From: Capra hircus
Lineage: Eukaryota; Chordata; Mammalia; Artiodactyla; Bovidae
DNA length: 64,000 bases
Direction: 5' to 3'
Assembly (NCBI RefSeq): GCF_001704415.2
Contig: NC_030826.1
Location: 33,599,324 to 33,663,323, forward strand
Of the stretch, positions 1 to 10,730 are shown one piece after another; positions within the stretch are counted from its first letter, which is position 1, and the number at the start of each line of letters is the position of its first letter. The notes under the pieces are model-generated. The model did not search any database. It was not told the origin of the DNA and saw only the letters and a program-made list of their open reading frames with translations. Position numbers and translations under genes: made by a program.

Positions 1-532
1 CTTCCTCCAGTCTGAGTTCCTCCTTTCTCCTGGCTCACCTGGGGCCTTCCTTGATCCCAGCCCTAGACTGACACTTGAAACACCCTCAAAGATTGAGGGC
101 TGCATTAAGCGTAGTTAATTCACTCACTCCTCGAAATAGCTGGCTTTGCTAAACCGCCTACACACTGAAGATCAGATGACCTTGACGGGCAGTGGCCACA
201 CGTCAGGGGTCCTCGACTGCGCTGCAGAAGCCTGACGGTCTTCTCCCCAGACCACAGAATCACAGCTGAACTGTTTGTTCTAAAGCCTGTGCTGCACCTA
301 AGGAGTTATCATCAACAAATCAGCTGGATGGTTTCTGGTGTGCATACCACCAGCCTCACCTTGCTTTCAGCAAACGTTCTCCAAAAATGTTTTCTCATTA
401 GCCAGGAAGTTCAGTCAGAGCTGCTACTGAAATGTTCAAGAGGGGAGGGGATGGGGAGCTGCTGCCCACAATCAGCCAACTTCACCCTGCACCCTTAGGC
501 AGCCAGTGCAACCACAGGTGGTAAACACGCAC
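1..532 (-). other. ALDH3A2 intron 5 (part)
   Basis: Intronic by position. I recognise no exon, SINE or other repeat here. Confidence 0.7.
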
Positions 533-650
533 CTTCACGGCCTCCTGCACCTTCTGCACGATCTGGTCCTGGAGGGACGGCTCACAGAGCACGTAGTCGG
601 GGGCAATGCAGGTCTGACCGCAGTTCATGAACTTGCCCCAGGCGATGCGT
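533..650 (-). CDS. ALDH3A2: ALDH3A2 coding exon 5 (catalytic Cys241)
   Basis: 118 nt between ttcccag|ACGCATC and GTGAAG|gtgcgtg encode RRIAWGKFMNCGQTCIAPDY through VQEAVK. The catalytic cysteine is the second Cys of NCGQTC. It ends in phase 0. The next exon is outside the window. Confidence 0.95.
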
Positions 651-3600
651 CTGGGAAAAGCACCAGCAGCTGCATTCAGTCCCCGCACCTGCCACCCACG
701 CTGTGCTGTTTACTAACAATGCTCACAAACGCACTCATGAATCTTGACTGAACAATGTTTTAATGACTCATCTCTGTAGCACTTTCAGTTGATGCAGAAT
801 ATTCTAAGAAGCAGGGAAAGCTTTGTGCCTACTCATCAACAACAGTGCTTTAAATGCAGAGACGGCCCTGCCTGCAGCAGGAAAGGACAGAGTGCAGTTT
901 CCTGACACCCCCTCCCTCCTCCAGCTCCGGCTAGGAGGACGTCTGGGAGGACGGGGTCCCCTGGCTCTGGGAAGCTGTGCCTGAGCTCTGACAGAAATCC
1001 ACGCACTGGGGTCTCCTGTTCAGGCAGACAGACACCTACAGAGCCCACCCGACCCCACCCAATGCCCCCACCCCCTCTCCACCGCCTCTCTGAGGGGAGG
1101 GAGCCATGCCGCTCTAGCACTGTCAACTGTGAGTCTGAGCACTTGCTGTGAGCCAAACTGATTCAGCACAGACACCTCCAAACCTTTCACTTTCTAGTTC
1201 TCAGATGCAAGATGCTCTTAGTTAGAAGATCAGTATCGGTTATCAATAAACGAACTTAGGAGGTCAGCATAGGGAGTCTAAAGACTTTGGATTATCTACT
1301 GTACTTTCTGGATCAGCTACCAGTGGGACAGAAAGATTTCCTGCCTGATCTATTATCTTGAGAACAGAGAGACCTTGTTTTTCATTCCTAAGGACGGCCG
1401 TGTGATGTCAAGGCTTTGTATTCACAACTTCTGGCCATGGCACTAAGAGGGACTGTGTGAAAGTTCCACTCTACCGCCTGGCCCCCACCCAGGAGGACAT
1501 CAACCCCCAAGACTCATCAAGGTCTCTTGGAGCCAGGAGGCACAGGGGACACGCCAGCAGGCTCTCGGCTGAGCTGGGAAAATCCAGGAAACCAGAGAGC
1601 CAGTCTCACCGGCAGGCGACATCCAAGTCACAGTCTCGGTCCACGAAGCATGGGCTCTTTCCTCCCAGTTCAAGGGTCACAGGGGTCAGATGCTTGGCAG
1701 CAGCCTGCATGACGATTTTTCCAACAGTGGTGTTTCCCGTGTAGAGAATGTGGTCAAATCGCTGCTTCAGAAGCTCCGTGGTCTCCTCAACACCACCATT
1801 GACGACGGCGTACAGATCCTGAAGGAAAGAGACAGACGCGAATATCACTGACTTCATCCTGTCGTCCAGTGTAAACACCTAACTGTCCGTAAAACCAGGA
1901 AAAGGTAGAGACCGGCCCTGGTGAGGATGGGTGGGGGAGTCCAATGGCACCTAAGAATCTCGACCTGTGGCAGAACTGGCCAGAGAGACCAGCATTTCCA
2001 CCTCAGCCTCACAAGGCCACAAAGGAGAAGAGGGATCCCACCCAGGACATGCAGAGCCGGGGGCAGGGCGAAGGGAGGGTGGCAGGGACGCAGCTGCTGT
2101 GGGTGAGCACAGGACAGGCCCTGGGCGCGTCCACCTGGACGTCCTTCCTGAACTCAGCTCAGTGCAGGGCTTAGGCCACGGGGAGACCAAGGGACATCTG
2201 AGTCTGAACATGTGTGAAACCCAGTGAGGGCCCCCAAGGTCGGGCCTGCTGCTCCCTACCCCATTGCCACCAGCTCCTATGCCTGCTGGCTGGGGGCCTC
2301 ATATCTGCCTCCCTGAGAGTCCCTGAGGACCCCCTCCCCACAGAGCTAAACGGCATCACAACATTCTCTGCCTTGCACCAGACCCCTGATCGTTTTTTCT
2401 ACACAGCTTCTGACACTCTTCACTGCCAGGACTTTAACCCAGAGTGAGGGGCCAGCTCCGGGTCAGCAGGCCGTTTCTTTCTGTGGTTTTCAGGCCACAA
2501 ACTTGTCCATTTAAGCCTGGACACACTCTCACACAACTGAACCTCGCTAGGAGCACCTGGCTCAGCTCCAGTCCCTCGTCAAACAACCCACTATGTGAAT
2601 ACACCTAAGATTGCGGCAGATCCAACAATGGGTCAACTCAGAACACCACACAGCAGGGGACGCTCTCTGAGCAGCAGAGGTGCTGATAAGGCCAAGGGCC
2701 TGAACAGACTGTGACCACAGCAGCTGAACAATTCCAGTTTGTCTTGGACTTCACTTCTCTTGTCAGGCCAGTTGCAGGAGGCTTAGGGAAATGGGGCATG
2801 GAGGCCCGACCACCATACAATGGCAGCGGGAAGAGCGGGTACCTGTTCCCCACGACCAACAGACAGACATGCATGCCAAGGAGGGGCACTCTTACCTGGT
2901 CCAAGTACTGAGGGAGGAGCTTAGCCAAGAGCTTGGCTGTATTCTCACTTACTTCGGAAGGCTTGATAATCACAGCATTTCCTAAACAGAGCAGAAAGCA
3001 GGACAGCACTGTCGAGTACCTGAGTGACTAACAGCCGCCCAGATGGCGCTAACGTGCGGAGCATAGGCTAAGCGTCACTCCACGTCTGTGCTCGGCCTTG
3101 TTCACCGCGGGCCCGAGTCACCCCACTGCCTCCTTCCTATAGGCTGACGCCTCCATTCTCACCCTCCAGGTCCCATCAGCCTCCCTACGTGGCCTCCAGC
3201 ATTCCCACATTGCTCTCACTCCCACTCTTGGGTTTTCCTGTTTGCCCTGGGATTACTACACAAATATGAGCCTTGTCATCATGAAGCTGTTGATCTGGAT
3301 CCTGGAGAACTGAGAAATTAATCCCTTCACACTTGCTGTGGGCCACGGAGCATGACTCCCACAGCCCTTATCTGAATGCAGAATCTAGTCAGACAGAATC
3401 CAACTGATTCATCCAAAGCCAGAGGTGGTGACTGAAACCACCTGGGAACATGGATGTCTGACTCTTGACCTAGTCTGTGGACTCACATGTGCCTCTCCAC
3501 CCTCATGGGTTCCCTCTCCAGGGCTCCAGAAAGCAGTGGCCACACAAACCTCTGAAGCCCACTAAACAAGAATAATGCTATGACTTTTCGATATACTGCT

Positions 3601-6002
3601 GGCTTACACTAAGGCAAGCCAACACAGCAAATGCATTTAACTAGGCACCCTCCTTAACGTGCAACAATGGCACGAGGACACAAGCTGACCCCAGACCTGC
3701 AGCGATGGCTCCTATCAGGGGCTGGATGGTGAGGACAAAGGGGTAGTTCCAAGCTCCAATAATCAGGACGACCCCCAGGGGCTCTGGCTGGATGTAGGCC
3801 TCGTCCAGCATGGTGAGCAGGTTCCTCTGAGCTGGTTTAGCAGCAGCCCATTCCGGAAGCTTCTCCAGCACGAGATCAATTTCTCCAAGCACAGAAATGA
3901 CTTCTTGACTGTATGCGTTGAATTCGCTCTGTCACAAGAGGATACAGTTAACTTTCATGGGTCTGACATACTCAGGCAAGGGAATCAATCCCCTGGTGGT
4001 CCAGTGGTTAGGACTCTGCTCTTCCACTGCAGAGGGCATGGGTTCGATCCCTGGCCCAGGAACTAAGATCCCACAAACCATACAGCAATGTACAAAGAAA
4101 CCAAAGTGCTGGGCTAGGCACACCTGTCAGACGGGCTTGTTTGCTGTGTAGATTTCTCTGCGCCCTTCAAGCCCACAGTGCATGCCTGCTAAGTCACTTC
4201 AGTTGTCTCTGACTCTGCAGTCGTCCAGGTTCCTCTATCCATGGGATTCTCCAGGCAAGAACACTGGAGTGGGTTGCCATGCCCTGCTCCAGGGGAATCT
4301 TCCTGACCCAGGGATAGAACTTGCCTCTCTTATGTCAGCTGCATCGGCAGGCAGGTTCTTTACCACTAGTGCCACCTAAAGCCCATAGTATGCACTCATT
4401 AACTCCCTAATATAGTCAGTCTCTCTAAATCCTTCTTTACCGATCCAAGACATTTAAACCCAGGCTTAAATGGTCCTTAATTAATAATGGTGTGCCCTAA
4501 TCTCACTTCACAAGCCACAGTAATTATGCTTTCATCCATATCTTAATATTTCACCCATAATACACTGCCTTATACCAGTCTTCCCTGGTGGCTCAGATGG
4601 TAAAGCATCTGCCTGCAATGCAGGAGACCCAGGTTTGATCCCTGGGTTGAGAAGATCTCCTGGAGAAGGAAATGGCAACCCACTCCAGTACTCTGGCCTG
4701 GAGAATCCCTCGGATGGAGGAGCCTGGTAGTCTACCGTCCATGGGGTCGCAAAGAGTCAGACATGACTGAGCGAATTCACTTCACTTCACTTACAACTGT
4801 AGTTTCACTTTGGGCATGTTTTGTTTCTGGACCAAATTTAACACCCTCAAGGGCAAGGAATTTACTGTACTTCTTTCATTTTTTTTTTAAAGTCATGTCT
4901 GACTCTTTGCGACCCCATGGACTATATCGTCCATAGAATTCTCTAGGCCAGAATACTGGAGTGGCTAGCCTTTCCCTTCTCCAGGGGATCTTCCCAACCC
5001 AGGAATCGAACACGGGTCTCCCACACTGCAGGTGGATTCTTTACCAGCTGAGCCACAAAGGAAGCCCTGTACTTCTTTCATAACCCTTAAGATACACACT
5101 CAGAAATGCTGATAGAGGGAACGATTCAGACATCTTGCTTCAGACAACTTAAATCCACCTTCTGTGACACAGTGCTTCTCCACCGTAAGTAAATGTTATA
5201 GTTCTGTTGTTACTACCGGTGGTGGTGGTGGTGTTCAGTCACTAAGTCATTTCCGACTCTGGTGACCCCACGGTCCATGGGATTTCCCAGGTAAGAATCC
5301 TGGAGTGGGTTGCCATTTCCTTCTCCAGGGGACCTTCCCAACTCAGGGATCAGATCTTGATCTTCTGCACTGCAGGTGGATTCCTTACCACTGAGCCACC
5401 AGGGAAGCCCACACTTCTTATGTTTCTACTCCTCAAAATAATCTTTAGGGGTAAGTGAGGGATGGAGCCTCGCAAAGCCAGAGAAAAAAGAATAGTAACA
5501 ACAGTATTATAGAACACAGGGGACTGTATTTAAACCCTAAACGCTCGCCCAAAACCTTGCTACTGAAAGCAGGGTTCCAGAAAAAGGCAGCGTTGTATCA
5601 TCCGGGAGCTTGTTACAAACTCGGGCTCTCAGAGTGCCCCCAAACCTCACCCGACCCACGGAAGCATCGTCTGCCTTTAACAGGTCCCGGGTAACTCGCG
5701 GGTGCACAGATCTGAAACCTATAGTCGTGGTGGAAAATCCGAGCGCAACCAGCAGCCACAAAGTTGAAAGACAGTAATCCGGCCCGCAAATTGCTCGAAT
5801 GACCCAATCCCGGGAGAGGGGGTAAGGGTGGGGTCAGGTCCGGGCGCACCTTGCTCAGGTCCGCACCGATGGCCGCCAGGATGTCTTTTTCGCGCTCCTG
5901 CACCATCGCGCGCAGGGCCTCGAGCTGCCGCCGCCGGAACGTCAAGGGGCGAGAGCGGCCGGAGCCGAAAGCCGCGCGAACCCGCTGGACCTCGCGCTCC
6001 AT
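533..6002 (-). CDS. ALDH3A2: ALDH3A2, fatty aldehyde dehydrogenase (5' part, coding exons 1-5)
   Basis: This gene oxidises medium- and long-chain aliphatic aldehydes to fatty acids with NAD+. In the known family it is anchored in the ER by a C-terminal helix; human deficiency causes Sjogren-Larsson syndrome. Five minus-strand exons (5850-6002, 3697-3928, 2896-2981, 1610-1818, 533-650) join in phase to 798 nt, or 266 codons, with GT/AG at every boundary seen. The protein is close to human ALDH3A2 throughout, including the block IQPEPLGVVLIIGAWNYPF. Counting from the start, LELGGKSP places the catalytic glutamate at 207 and NCGQTC places the nucleophilic cysteine at 241, exactly the human numbering. 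The remaining roughly 220-240 residues, with the membrane anchor, lie beyond the left edge. The start ATG sits in a CpG island in good context (purine at -3, G at +4). I see no disabling change. Confidence 0.97.
651..1609 (-). other. ALDH3A2 intron 4
   Basis: Intronic sequence between two supported exons. It is GC-rich around 900-1,100, with short open frames but no coding similarity. No repeat recognised. Confidence 0.7.
1610..1818 (-). CDS. ALDH3A2: ALDH3A2 coding exon 4 (catalytic Glu207)
   Basis: 209 nt between ccttcag|GATCTG and TGCCG|gtgaga encode DLYAVVNGGVEETTELLKQR through CDLDVACR. The exon carries the TGNTTVGK glycine motif and LELGGKSP, whose glutamate is the general base at position 207. 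It ends in phase 2. Confidence 0.96.
1819..2895 (-). other. ALDH3A2 intron 3
   Basis: Intronic by position. Several short overlapping open frames on both strands lie at 1,920-2,450 in GC-rich DNA, but none resembles a known protein. No repeat recognised. Confidence 0.7.
2896..2981 (-). CDS. ALDH3A2: ALDH3A2 coding exon 3
   Basis: 86 nt between ctgtttag|GAAATG and GACCAG|gtaag encode GNAVIIKPSEVSENTAK through LLPQYLDQ. IIKPSE is the conserved aldehyde dehydrogenase cofactor-binding strand. It ends in phase 0. Confidence 0.96.
2982..3696 (-). other. ALDH3A2 intron 2
   Basis: Intronic by position. Nothing recognisable seen. Confidence 0.7.
3697..3928 (-). CDS. ALDH3A2: ALDH3A2 coding exon 2
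   Basis: Acceptor gtgacag|AGCGAATTC and donor GCTGCAG|gtctgg enclose 232 nt. They encode SEFNAYSQEVISVLGEIDLV through IQPLIGAIAAG, including part of the NAD-binding fold. It ends in phase 1, which fits exon 3. Confidence 0.96.
3988..4095 (+). repeat. CHR-type tRNA-Glu SINE
   Basis: Carries the CHR SINE hallmarks CCCTGGTGGTCCAGTGG, GGTTCGATCCCTGG (the tRNA B box) and GGAACTAAGATCCCA. It lies in ALDH3A2 intron 1. Confidence 0.85.
4178..4384 (-). repeat. Bov-tA SINE
   Basis: Reverse complement of a Bov-tA type SINE, with the typical GGAGTGGGTTGCCATG and TTCTTTACCACTAGTGCCACC blocks. In ALDH3A2 intron 1. Confidence 0.85.
4580..4791 (+). repeat. Bov-tA SINE
   Basis: Full-length form, running from TTCCCTGGTGGCTCAG to AAAGAGTCAGACATGACTGA. 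In ALDH3A2 intron 1. Confidence 0.9.
4891..5067 (-). repeat. Bov-tA SINE
   Basis: Reverse-complement copy, from GTCTGACTCTTTGCGACCCC to GAGCCACAAAGGAAGCCC. The third of four Bov-tA copies packed into ALDH3A2 intron 1. Confidence 0.9.
5218..5410 (-). repeat. Bov-tA SINE with GGT microsatellite tail
   Basis: Reverse-complement copy ending in GAGCCACCAGGGAAGCCC. Its tail at 5,218-5,240 has grown into a (GGT)n run. Confidence 0.9.
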
Positions 6003-6450
6003 GGCCGGTCCTGCGGGGAGAGGGGAGATCCGGCGCCGTAGGCGGCGGGCGGGCAGAACGCGGGGCCGCGGGGCGGGGCCGCCTCATCCCAGCCCTCCAC
6101 CCGGTCCCGGGCCCAAGGCTCCCGGCCCCCGCCGCACCTCAGTGCCCGACGCGCCGACTCAGCCGACGCCAACTGCCCGGCCGACGCCCAGCCAGCTGTG
6201 CTCAGCCCCGAGTCACGCGCGGATTGGTCGGCGCGGCCCACGTGACCCCCGCAGGCCGGACACTGTGCGGGCCCCGCCCCCAGCCTTCGGCGGGCGAGCC
6301 GGGGAGGACGACGCGTGGGAGCTGGGGCTGGAGGGGACCTCGGCTGCGCCTGCGCCTGGGGCGCGCGGTTCAGACCTCGCAGACCTGGCCCCGCGCCAAG
6401 CGGCTCCGGAGGCGGCGCTTGGCCGCCCGCACCGCTTCTTCCGGGCACCG
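5800..6450. promoter_or_regulatory. CpG-island promoter of ALDH3A2
   Basis: CpG-dense, GC-rich DNA spans exon 1 and about 450 bp upstream. On the minus strand it holds a GC box (GGGGCGGGGC near 6,070-6,079), an inverted CCAAT (ATTGG at 6,223-6,227) and a CACGTG E-box at 6,239-6,244 in the context GGCCCACGTGAC. There is no TATA box. This looks like a housekeeping promoter. Whether it also fires rightward is unknown. Confidence 0.75.
5850..6002 (-). CDS. ALDH3A2: ALDH3A2 coding exon 1
   Basis: Encodes residues 1-51, from MEREVQRVRAAF to GADLSK, matching the human N-terminus in length and register. The donor is AAG|gtgcgc and the exon ends in phase 0. The ATG is within the CpG island. Confidence 0.96.
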
Positions 6451-6499
6451 AGTCTCTTGGACTCGTCATGCATGTCAGTACCCTGCGGCATCTCTTCTT

Positions 6500-6710
6500 C
6501 CCTTACCTGCCACTCTCCGCCGCTTCCACCCTCCGTTTGCTGTCCCCTCCCTCCCCCACCCCAGGTCTCTGTCCCCCTTCCCCACCCCAGGTCCCTGTCC
6601 CTCTCCCCCTTCTCCACCCCGAGTCCCTGTCTCCCTCCCCCACCCCCATCCTGAGTCTCTGTCCCCCTTCGCCTCCCCAAGCCCCTGACCCCTTTCCCCT
6701 AGAGGGCCCG
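6500..6710. repeat. Pyrimidine-rich degenerate tandem repeat
   Basis: Repeated degenerate units built on CCCCACCCCAGGTCTCTGTCC and CCCTTCTCC make a nearly pure C/T strand just upstream of the ALDH3A2 CpG island. It explains the long low-complexity Pro/Ser open frames here. Confidence 0.75.
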
Positions 6711-6719
6711 GGCTCCGGC

Positions 6720-7190
6720 TCCCCCTGCACCCACGGTGACAGAGCCCGCTGCCGGTGGGTGCTCACCTCACTCTCCTCACCTGTGCTGGTTGGAGGAACC
6801 TTCTGGCTTCTTCCTGACTTCACTGAGACTTTAATCTGCTTGTCACGTGATTGCTTATCATTTCCCTGTGCTTTGACTCCTCAGGGAGAGAACCTGTTAT
6901 CCGGAAGTGAAGGACTCTGCCTCAGGATGGGGAAGTCTACCCCTTTCCCGGGATGCGTCGCTGATGCTTCCCCAGAGGTGCGCTTCCCTCCCGGCCCCGG
7001 GGTCTCCCATGAAACCTTCAAGGGTCCTGTCGCGTCTCCTGTTTGATGTGTGCTCTTCTGACAATATACAAAACTGTTCGGAAAACCGAGCTTCTGCACA
7101 GCGCTTTCCTCCATGTGGGTATTGCCCACCTGGGCTACAGCCCTCGGGTTTGGCCAGGAAAAGAAAACAACTCTCTTCTAGTTTTATGAG
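6720..7190. other. Intergenic, nothing recognised
   Basis: No gene or repeat that I can name. Open frames here have no recognisable similarity. Confidence 0.5.
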
Positions 7191-7193
7191 CAA

Positions 7194-7405
7194 ACTCCTT
7201 GGAAAAGACCTCGATGCTGGGAAAGATTGAGGGCAGGAGGAGAAGGGGACAACAGACAATGAGATGGTTGAATGGCATCACCGTCTCAATGGACATGAGT
7301 CTGAGCAAACTCCTGGGGATAGTGAAGGACAGAGAAGCCTGATGTGCTGCAGTCCATGGGGTCGCAAAGAGTCAGACATGGCTTAGCAACTGAGTGACAA
7401 CAACG
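7194..7405 (+). repeat. BovB LINE, 3' terminal fragment
   Basis: Matches the extreme end of BovB ORF2 and 3' tail: TTGGAAAAGACCTCGATGCT, GGCAGGAGGAGAAGGGGAC, and the GTCGCAAAGAGTCAGACATG end. Heavily 5' truncated. Confidence 0.85.
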
Positions 7406-8529
7406 CAGTCTTGTGAGAGAGGTTGTTTACTGATCACTTGCCTCCACACTCAGCTGCAGCTGATCACTGCCATCTCCTGGAGGCCGGCTTCGCTTGCTTG
7501 CCTGTTTGTGTTCTGCTTGCGTTTGGCTTTGCTTGTTTGTGTTCTGGTTTTCCTTTCTTTCCCTCACAGAGTCCTTTGGGTCTTTCTTTGCCCGATCTCT
7601 TCTTCCAGGCCTCCTGAAGTTCTGGTGCCTGAGGACTCAGTCCCCGGGCCTCTTCTCTTTCCTCAGTCACGACCTCATCTAATCTCCTGGACAGTGCTGG
7701 AGAAGGTTTTCAATTCCATCTGGTCCCACCCTTTTCTTTGAACTCCAATAGGCATGTTCAGCTGCATCCCTTTCATACTGGCGTTCATAATAGGCAGGTT
7801 AAAGGTGACCATGGATAGAATTGCTCATTTATTTCAATCTACCAAATACACTGCAGAGCTCCTCCAGTGTCCCCAGTCTCAGTAAAGGGTACCATCCTTC
7901 CTTTATCCTTTTTATTCAGGCCAAACTCCTTAGATTATCCTGATTCTTTGGCCTAGCTTGTTGATCCGAGCACTTCTGCCCTAGTTGAAGCCATGATAAT
8001 TCTTACCTGCACCTTATGGAACCTCCCACTGGGTTCCCTGCTTCTGCTGCTGACTTTGGGAAATTGTCATTTTTTGTCCTCCAGTTGCCCTTATGTAACC
8101 TGCCCCACAGACTCCCAGCATGTCGGAACTGTACTTTGCCAGGTTCCCACGGCTGCTGGCTTCCAGTGGGTTCTGCCTCTGGAGGCATGAGCAAGAGTGA
8201 GCAGGGTGAGGAGGAAGGCAACTTTCTGCTTCTGGGTTCTGCAGTGTGGTGGTTGCCGGCCATTCCTGAGGTGGAAGTGGAGCAAGGATGGTTCTTCCCT
8301 TGGCCAAGGGGGCTATGTCTAGTAGACGCAGGGTGACAATGACAGCCTGTCCGGGTGGCACAGGTGCTGGTGCAGCCCCCCGGTTCCTTCCAGCCAGGGG
8401 TATTCTAAGCAGCTTCCCATCTGTCCTGTAGTCTTACTGTTTAGATTCCCTCCGCCTGCCATAGGTTGAGTGGTTTCTCTTTTCATATTTGAATTCTGAC
8501 TTTGCTGCAGCGTTTCTCCACCCAGCTGT
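7406..8529. other. Intergenic, no gene recognised
   Basis: 7,490-7,560 is rich in CTTGTTTGTGTTCTG-like words. 7,900-7,960 faintly resembles an old L2. Open frames at 7,990-8,360 on both strands overlap each other and match nothing I know. Confidence 0.5.
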
Positions 8530-8820
8530 CAGTCATCAACACCCCTGATCCTGTTCCCTGCTCAAAGCTTTCCATCGGCTTCCTGTGACATTTAGAGTAA
8601 AATCCAAAACCCACACTGTGTTCAGCAGCCCCGTGTGTCCTGCCTGCAGCCTCCTCTCCAGCCTTGTTCCAAGTGATCCTCCCACTGAGTGGAGTGCTTG
8701 CCTCGTTGCTCGCAGAACGGGAAGCACATCCCCACTCAGGGGCTTTGCTCCTGGCTCTATCCTCGGCCTGGAGTGCTCAGCTTACCTAACTCCATCTTTG
8801 GTTAAACGTAACATCCTTAA
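8530..8820 (+). repeat. Old L2-type LINE 3' fragment
   Basis: The run of motifs ending in AAAGCTTTCCATCGGCTTCC, GAGTAAAATCCAAAACCCAC and GGGGCTTTGCTCCTGGC has the order of the mammalian L2 3' consensus. Followed by an A-run at 8,834-8,847. Confidence 0.6.
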
Positions 8821-9029
8821 AGAAAACTTCTTTAAAAAAAAAAAAAAGCTGTAGTCTCCAGTGTCTAAGCCAACTCCATCCCTGAGGGTTGCCTGTGCCT
8901 GGCAGGCTTACAGTCTCAGGTCAGTAAAGGATCCTCCTGCTGTCCCAGGGCACGGCATTCCCAGGAGACTGTCCTAAAGGAGACAGAGGAAAGCCAAGAA
9001 GCATTTAAAATGCTAAATCTGTTTTCTTA

Positions 9030-9120
9030 ATTTTATTTTTGGAGTATAATCGCTTTAGAATGTTGTGTTAGTTTCTGCTGTACAACAAAGTGAGTCAGCC
9101 ATGTATATACACAGTGAAAA
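9030..9120 (-). repeat. L1 3' end fragment
   Basis: Reverse complement of the ruminant L1 3' terminus, recognised by TGTTGTGTTAGTTTCTGCTG and GTACAACAAAGTGAGTCAGC. Confidence 0.65.
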
Positions 9121-9152
9121 TCCTCAGTGGATTTTTTTCTGTCAGCAAAGAC

Positions 9153-10730
9153 AGTCAGTTCAGTTCAGTCACTCAGTCGTGTCTTACTCTTTGTGACCCC
9201 ATGGACTACAGCACGCCAGGCTTCCCTGTCCTTCAGCATTTCCTGGAGCTTACTCAGATTCATGTCCTTTGAGTCAGTGATGCCACCCAAGCGTCTCATC
9301 CTCTGTCATCCCCTTCTCCTCCTGCCTTCAATCTTTCCTAGCATCAGGGTCTTTTGCAAAGAATCAGTTCTTTGCATCATGTGGCCAAAGGATAGGAGCT
9401 TCAGCATCAGTCCTTCCAATGAATATTCAGGACTGATTTCCTCTAGGATTGACTGATTGGATCTCCTTGCAATCTAAGGGACTCTCAAGAGTCTTCTTCA
9501 ACACCACAGTTCACAAGCATCAATCCTTTGGTGCTCAGCTTTCTTTATAGTCTAACTCTCACATCCATACGTGACTACTGTAAAAAAAAACCATAGCTTT
9601 GACTAGACAGACCTTTGTTGGCAAAGTAATGTTTCTGCTTTTTAATATGCTGTCTAGGTTGGTCAAAGCTTTTCTTCTAAGCAGCAGGCGTCTTTTAATT
9701 TCATGGCTACAGTCACCATCTGCAGTGATTTTGGAGCCCAAGAAAATAAAGTCTGTCCCTGTTTCCATTGTTTTCCCATCTATTTGCCATGAAGTGATGG
9801 GACCAGGTGCCATGATCTTTGTTATTTTTTGAATGTTGAGTTTTAAGCTAGGTTTTTCACTCTTCTCTTTCACTTTCATCAGGAGGCTGTTTAGTTCCTC
9901 TTCACTTTTTGCCATAAGGGTGGTGGTGTCATCTGCATATCTAAGGTTGTTATTTCTCCCAGCAGTCTTGATTCCAGCTTGTCCTTCATCCAGCCTGGCA
10001 TTTCGCATGATGCACTCTGCATACAAGTTAAATAAAGTTGACAATATACGGCCTTGACAGGAGAAGGCAATGGCACCCCACTCCAGTACTCTTGCCTGGA
10101 GAATCCCATGGATGGAAGAGCCTGGTGGGCTGCAGTCCATGGGGTCACTAAGAGTCGGACACGGCTGAGCGACTTCACTTTCACTTTTCACTTTCATGCA
10201 TCGGAGAAGGAAATGGCAACCCACTCCAGTGTTCTTGCCTGGAGAATCCCAGGGACGAGGGAGCCGGGTGGGCTGCCGTCTGTGGGGTCGCACAGAGCCG
10301 GACACAACTGAGGCGACTTAGCAGCAGCAGCAGCAGCCTTGACATACTCCTTTTGCAGTTGGGAACCAGTCTGTGTTTCCATGTCCAGTTCTAACTGTTG
10401 CTTCTTGATCTGCATACAGATTTCTTAGGAGACAGGTAAGGTGGCCTAGTATTCCCATCTCTTGAAGAATTTTCCACAGTTTGTTGTGATCCACGCAGTT
10501 AAAGGCTTTGGCGTAGTAAGTAGATGTTTTCCTGGAACTCTTGCCTTTTCTACTATCCAACGGATGTTGGAATTTGATCTCTGGTCCTTCTGCTTTTTCT
10601 AAATCCAGCTTGAACATCTGCAGGTTCTCAGTTCACGTATTGCTGAAGCCTCACTTGGAAAATTTTGAGCATTACTTTGCTAGCGTTTGAGATGAGTGGA
10701 ATTGTGCGGTAGTTTGATCGTTCTTTGGTG
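9153..10730 (-). repeat. BovB LINE, 3' part of ORF2, split by a Bov-A2
   Basis: The minus strand encodes degenerate BovB reverse-transcriptase C-terminal sequence, seen in pieces such as TADGDCSHEIKRRLLLRRK and MAPGPITSWQIDGKTMETG. Frameshifts and stops make it inactive. It is interrupted at 10,060-10,335 by a Bov-A2 SINE and resumes with YYAKAFNCVDHNKLWKILQE, an RT-domain segment. Confidence 0.9.
10060..10335 (+). repeat. Dimeric Bov-A2 SINE inserted in BovB
   Basis: Two tandem Bov-A monomers are joined by CTTTCACTTTTCACTTTC and end in an (AGC)n tail. The insertion is flanked by the 9-bp target duplication GCCTTGACA at 10,051-10,059 and 10,336-10,344. It lies inside the BovB copy, so it is younger than it. 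Confidence 0.92.

Noticed and set aside
3988..4095. tRNA-like B-box sequences throughout the window as tRNA genes
   Set aside because: GGTTCGATCCCTGG words belong to tRNA-derived CHR and Bov-tA SINEs. No cloverleaf with acceptor and anticodon stems was found.
5828..6688. Open frames of 267-286 codons on the plus strand
   Set aside because: They lie antisense to ALDH3A2 exon 1 in CpG- and C/T-rich low-complexity DNA. The compositions are Pro/Arg/Ser rich with no domain, and open frames appear on both strands as expected from base composition.
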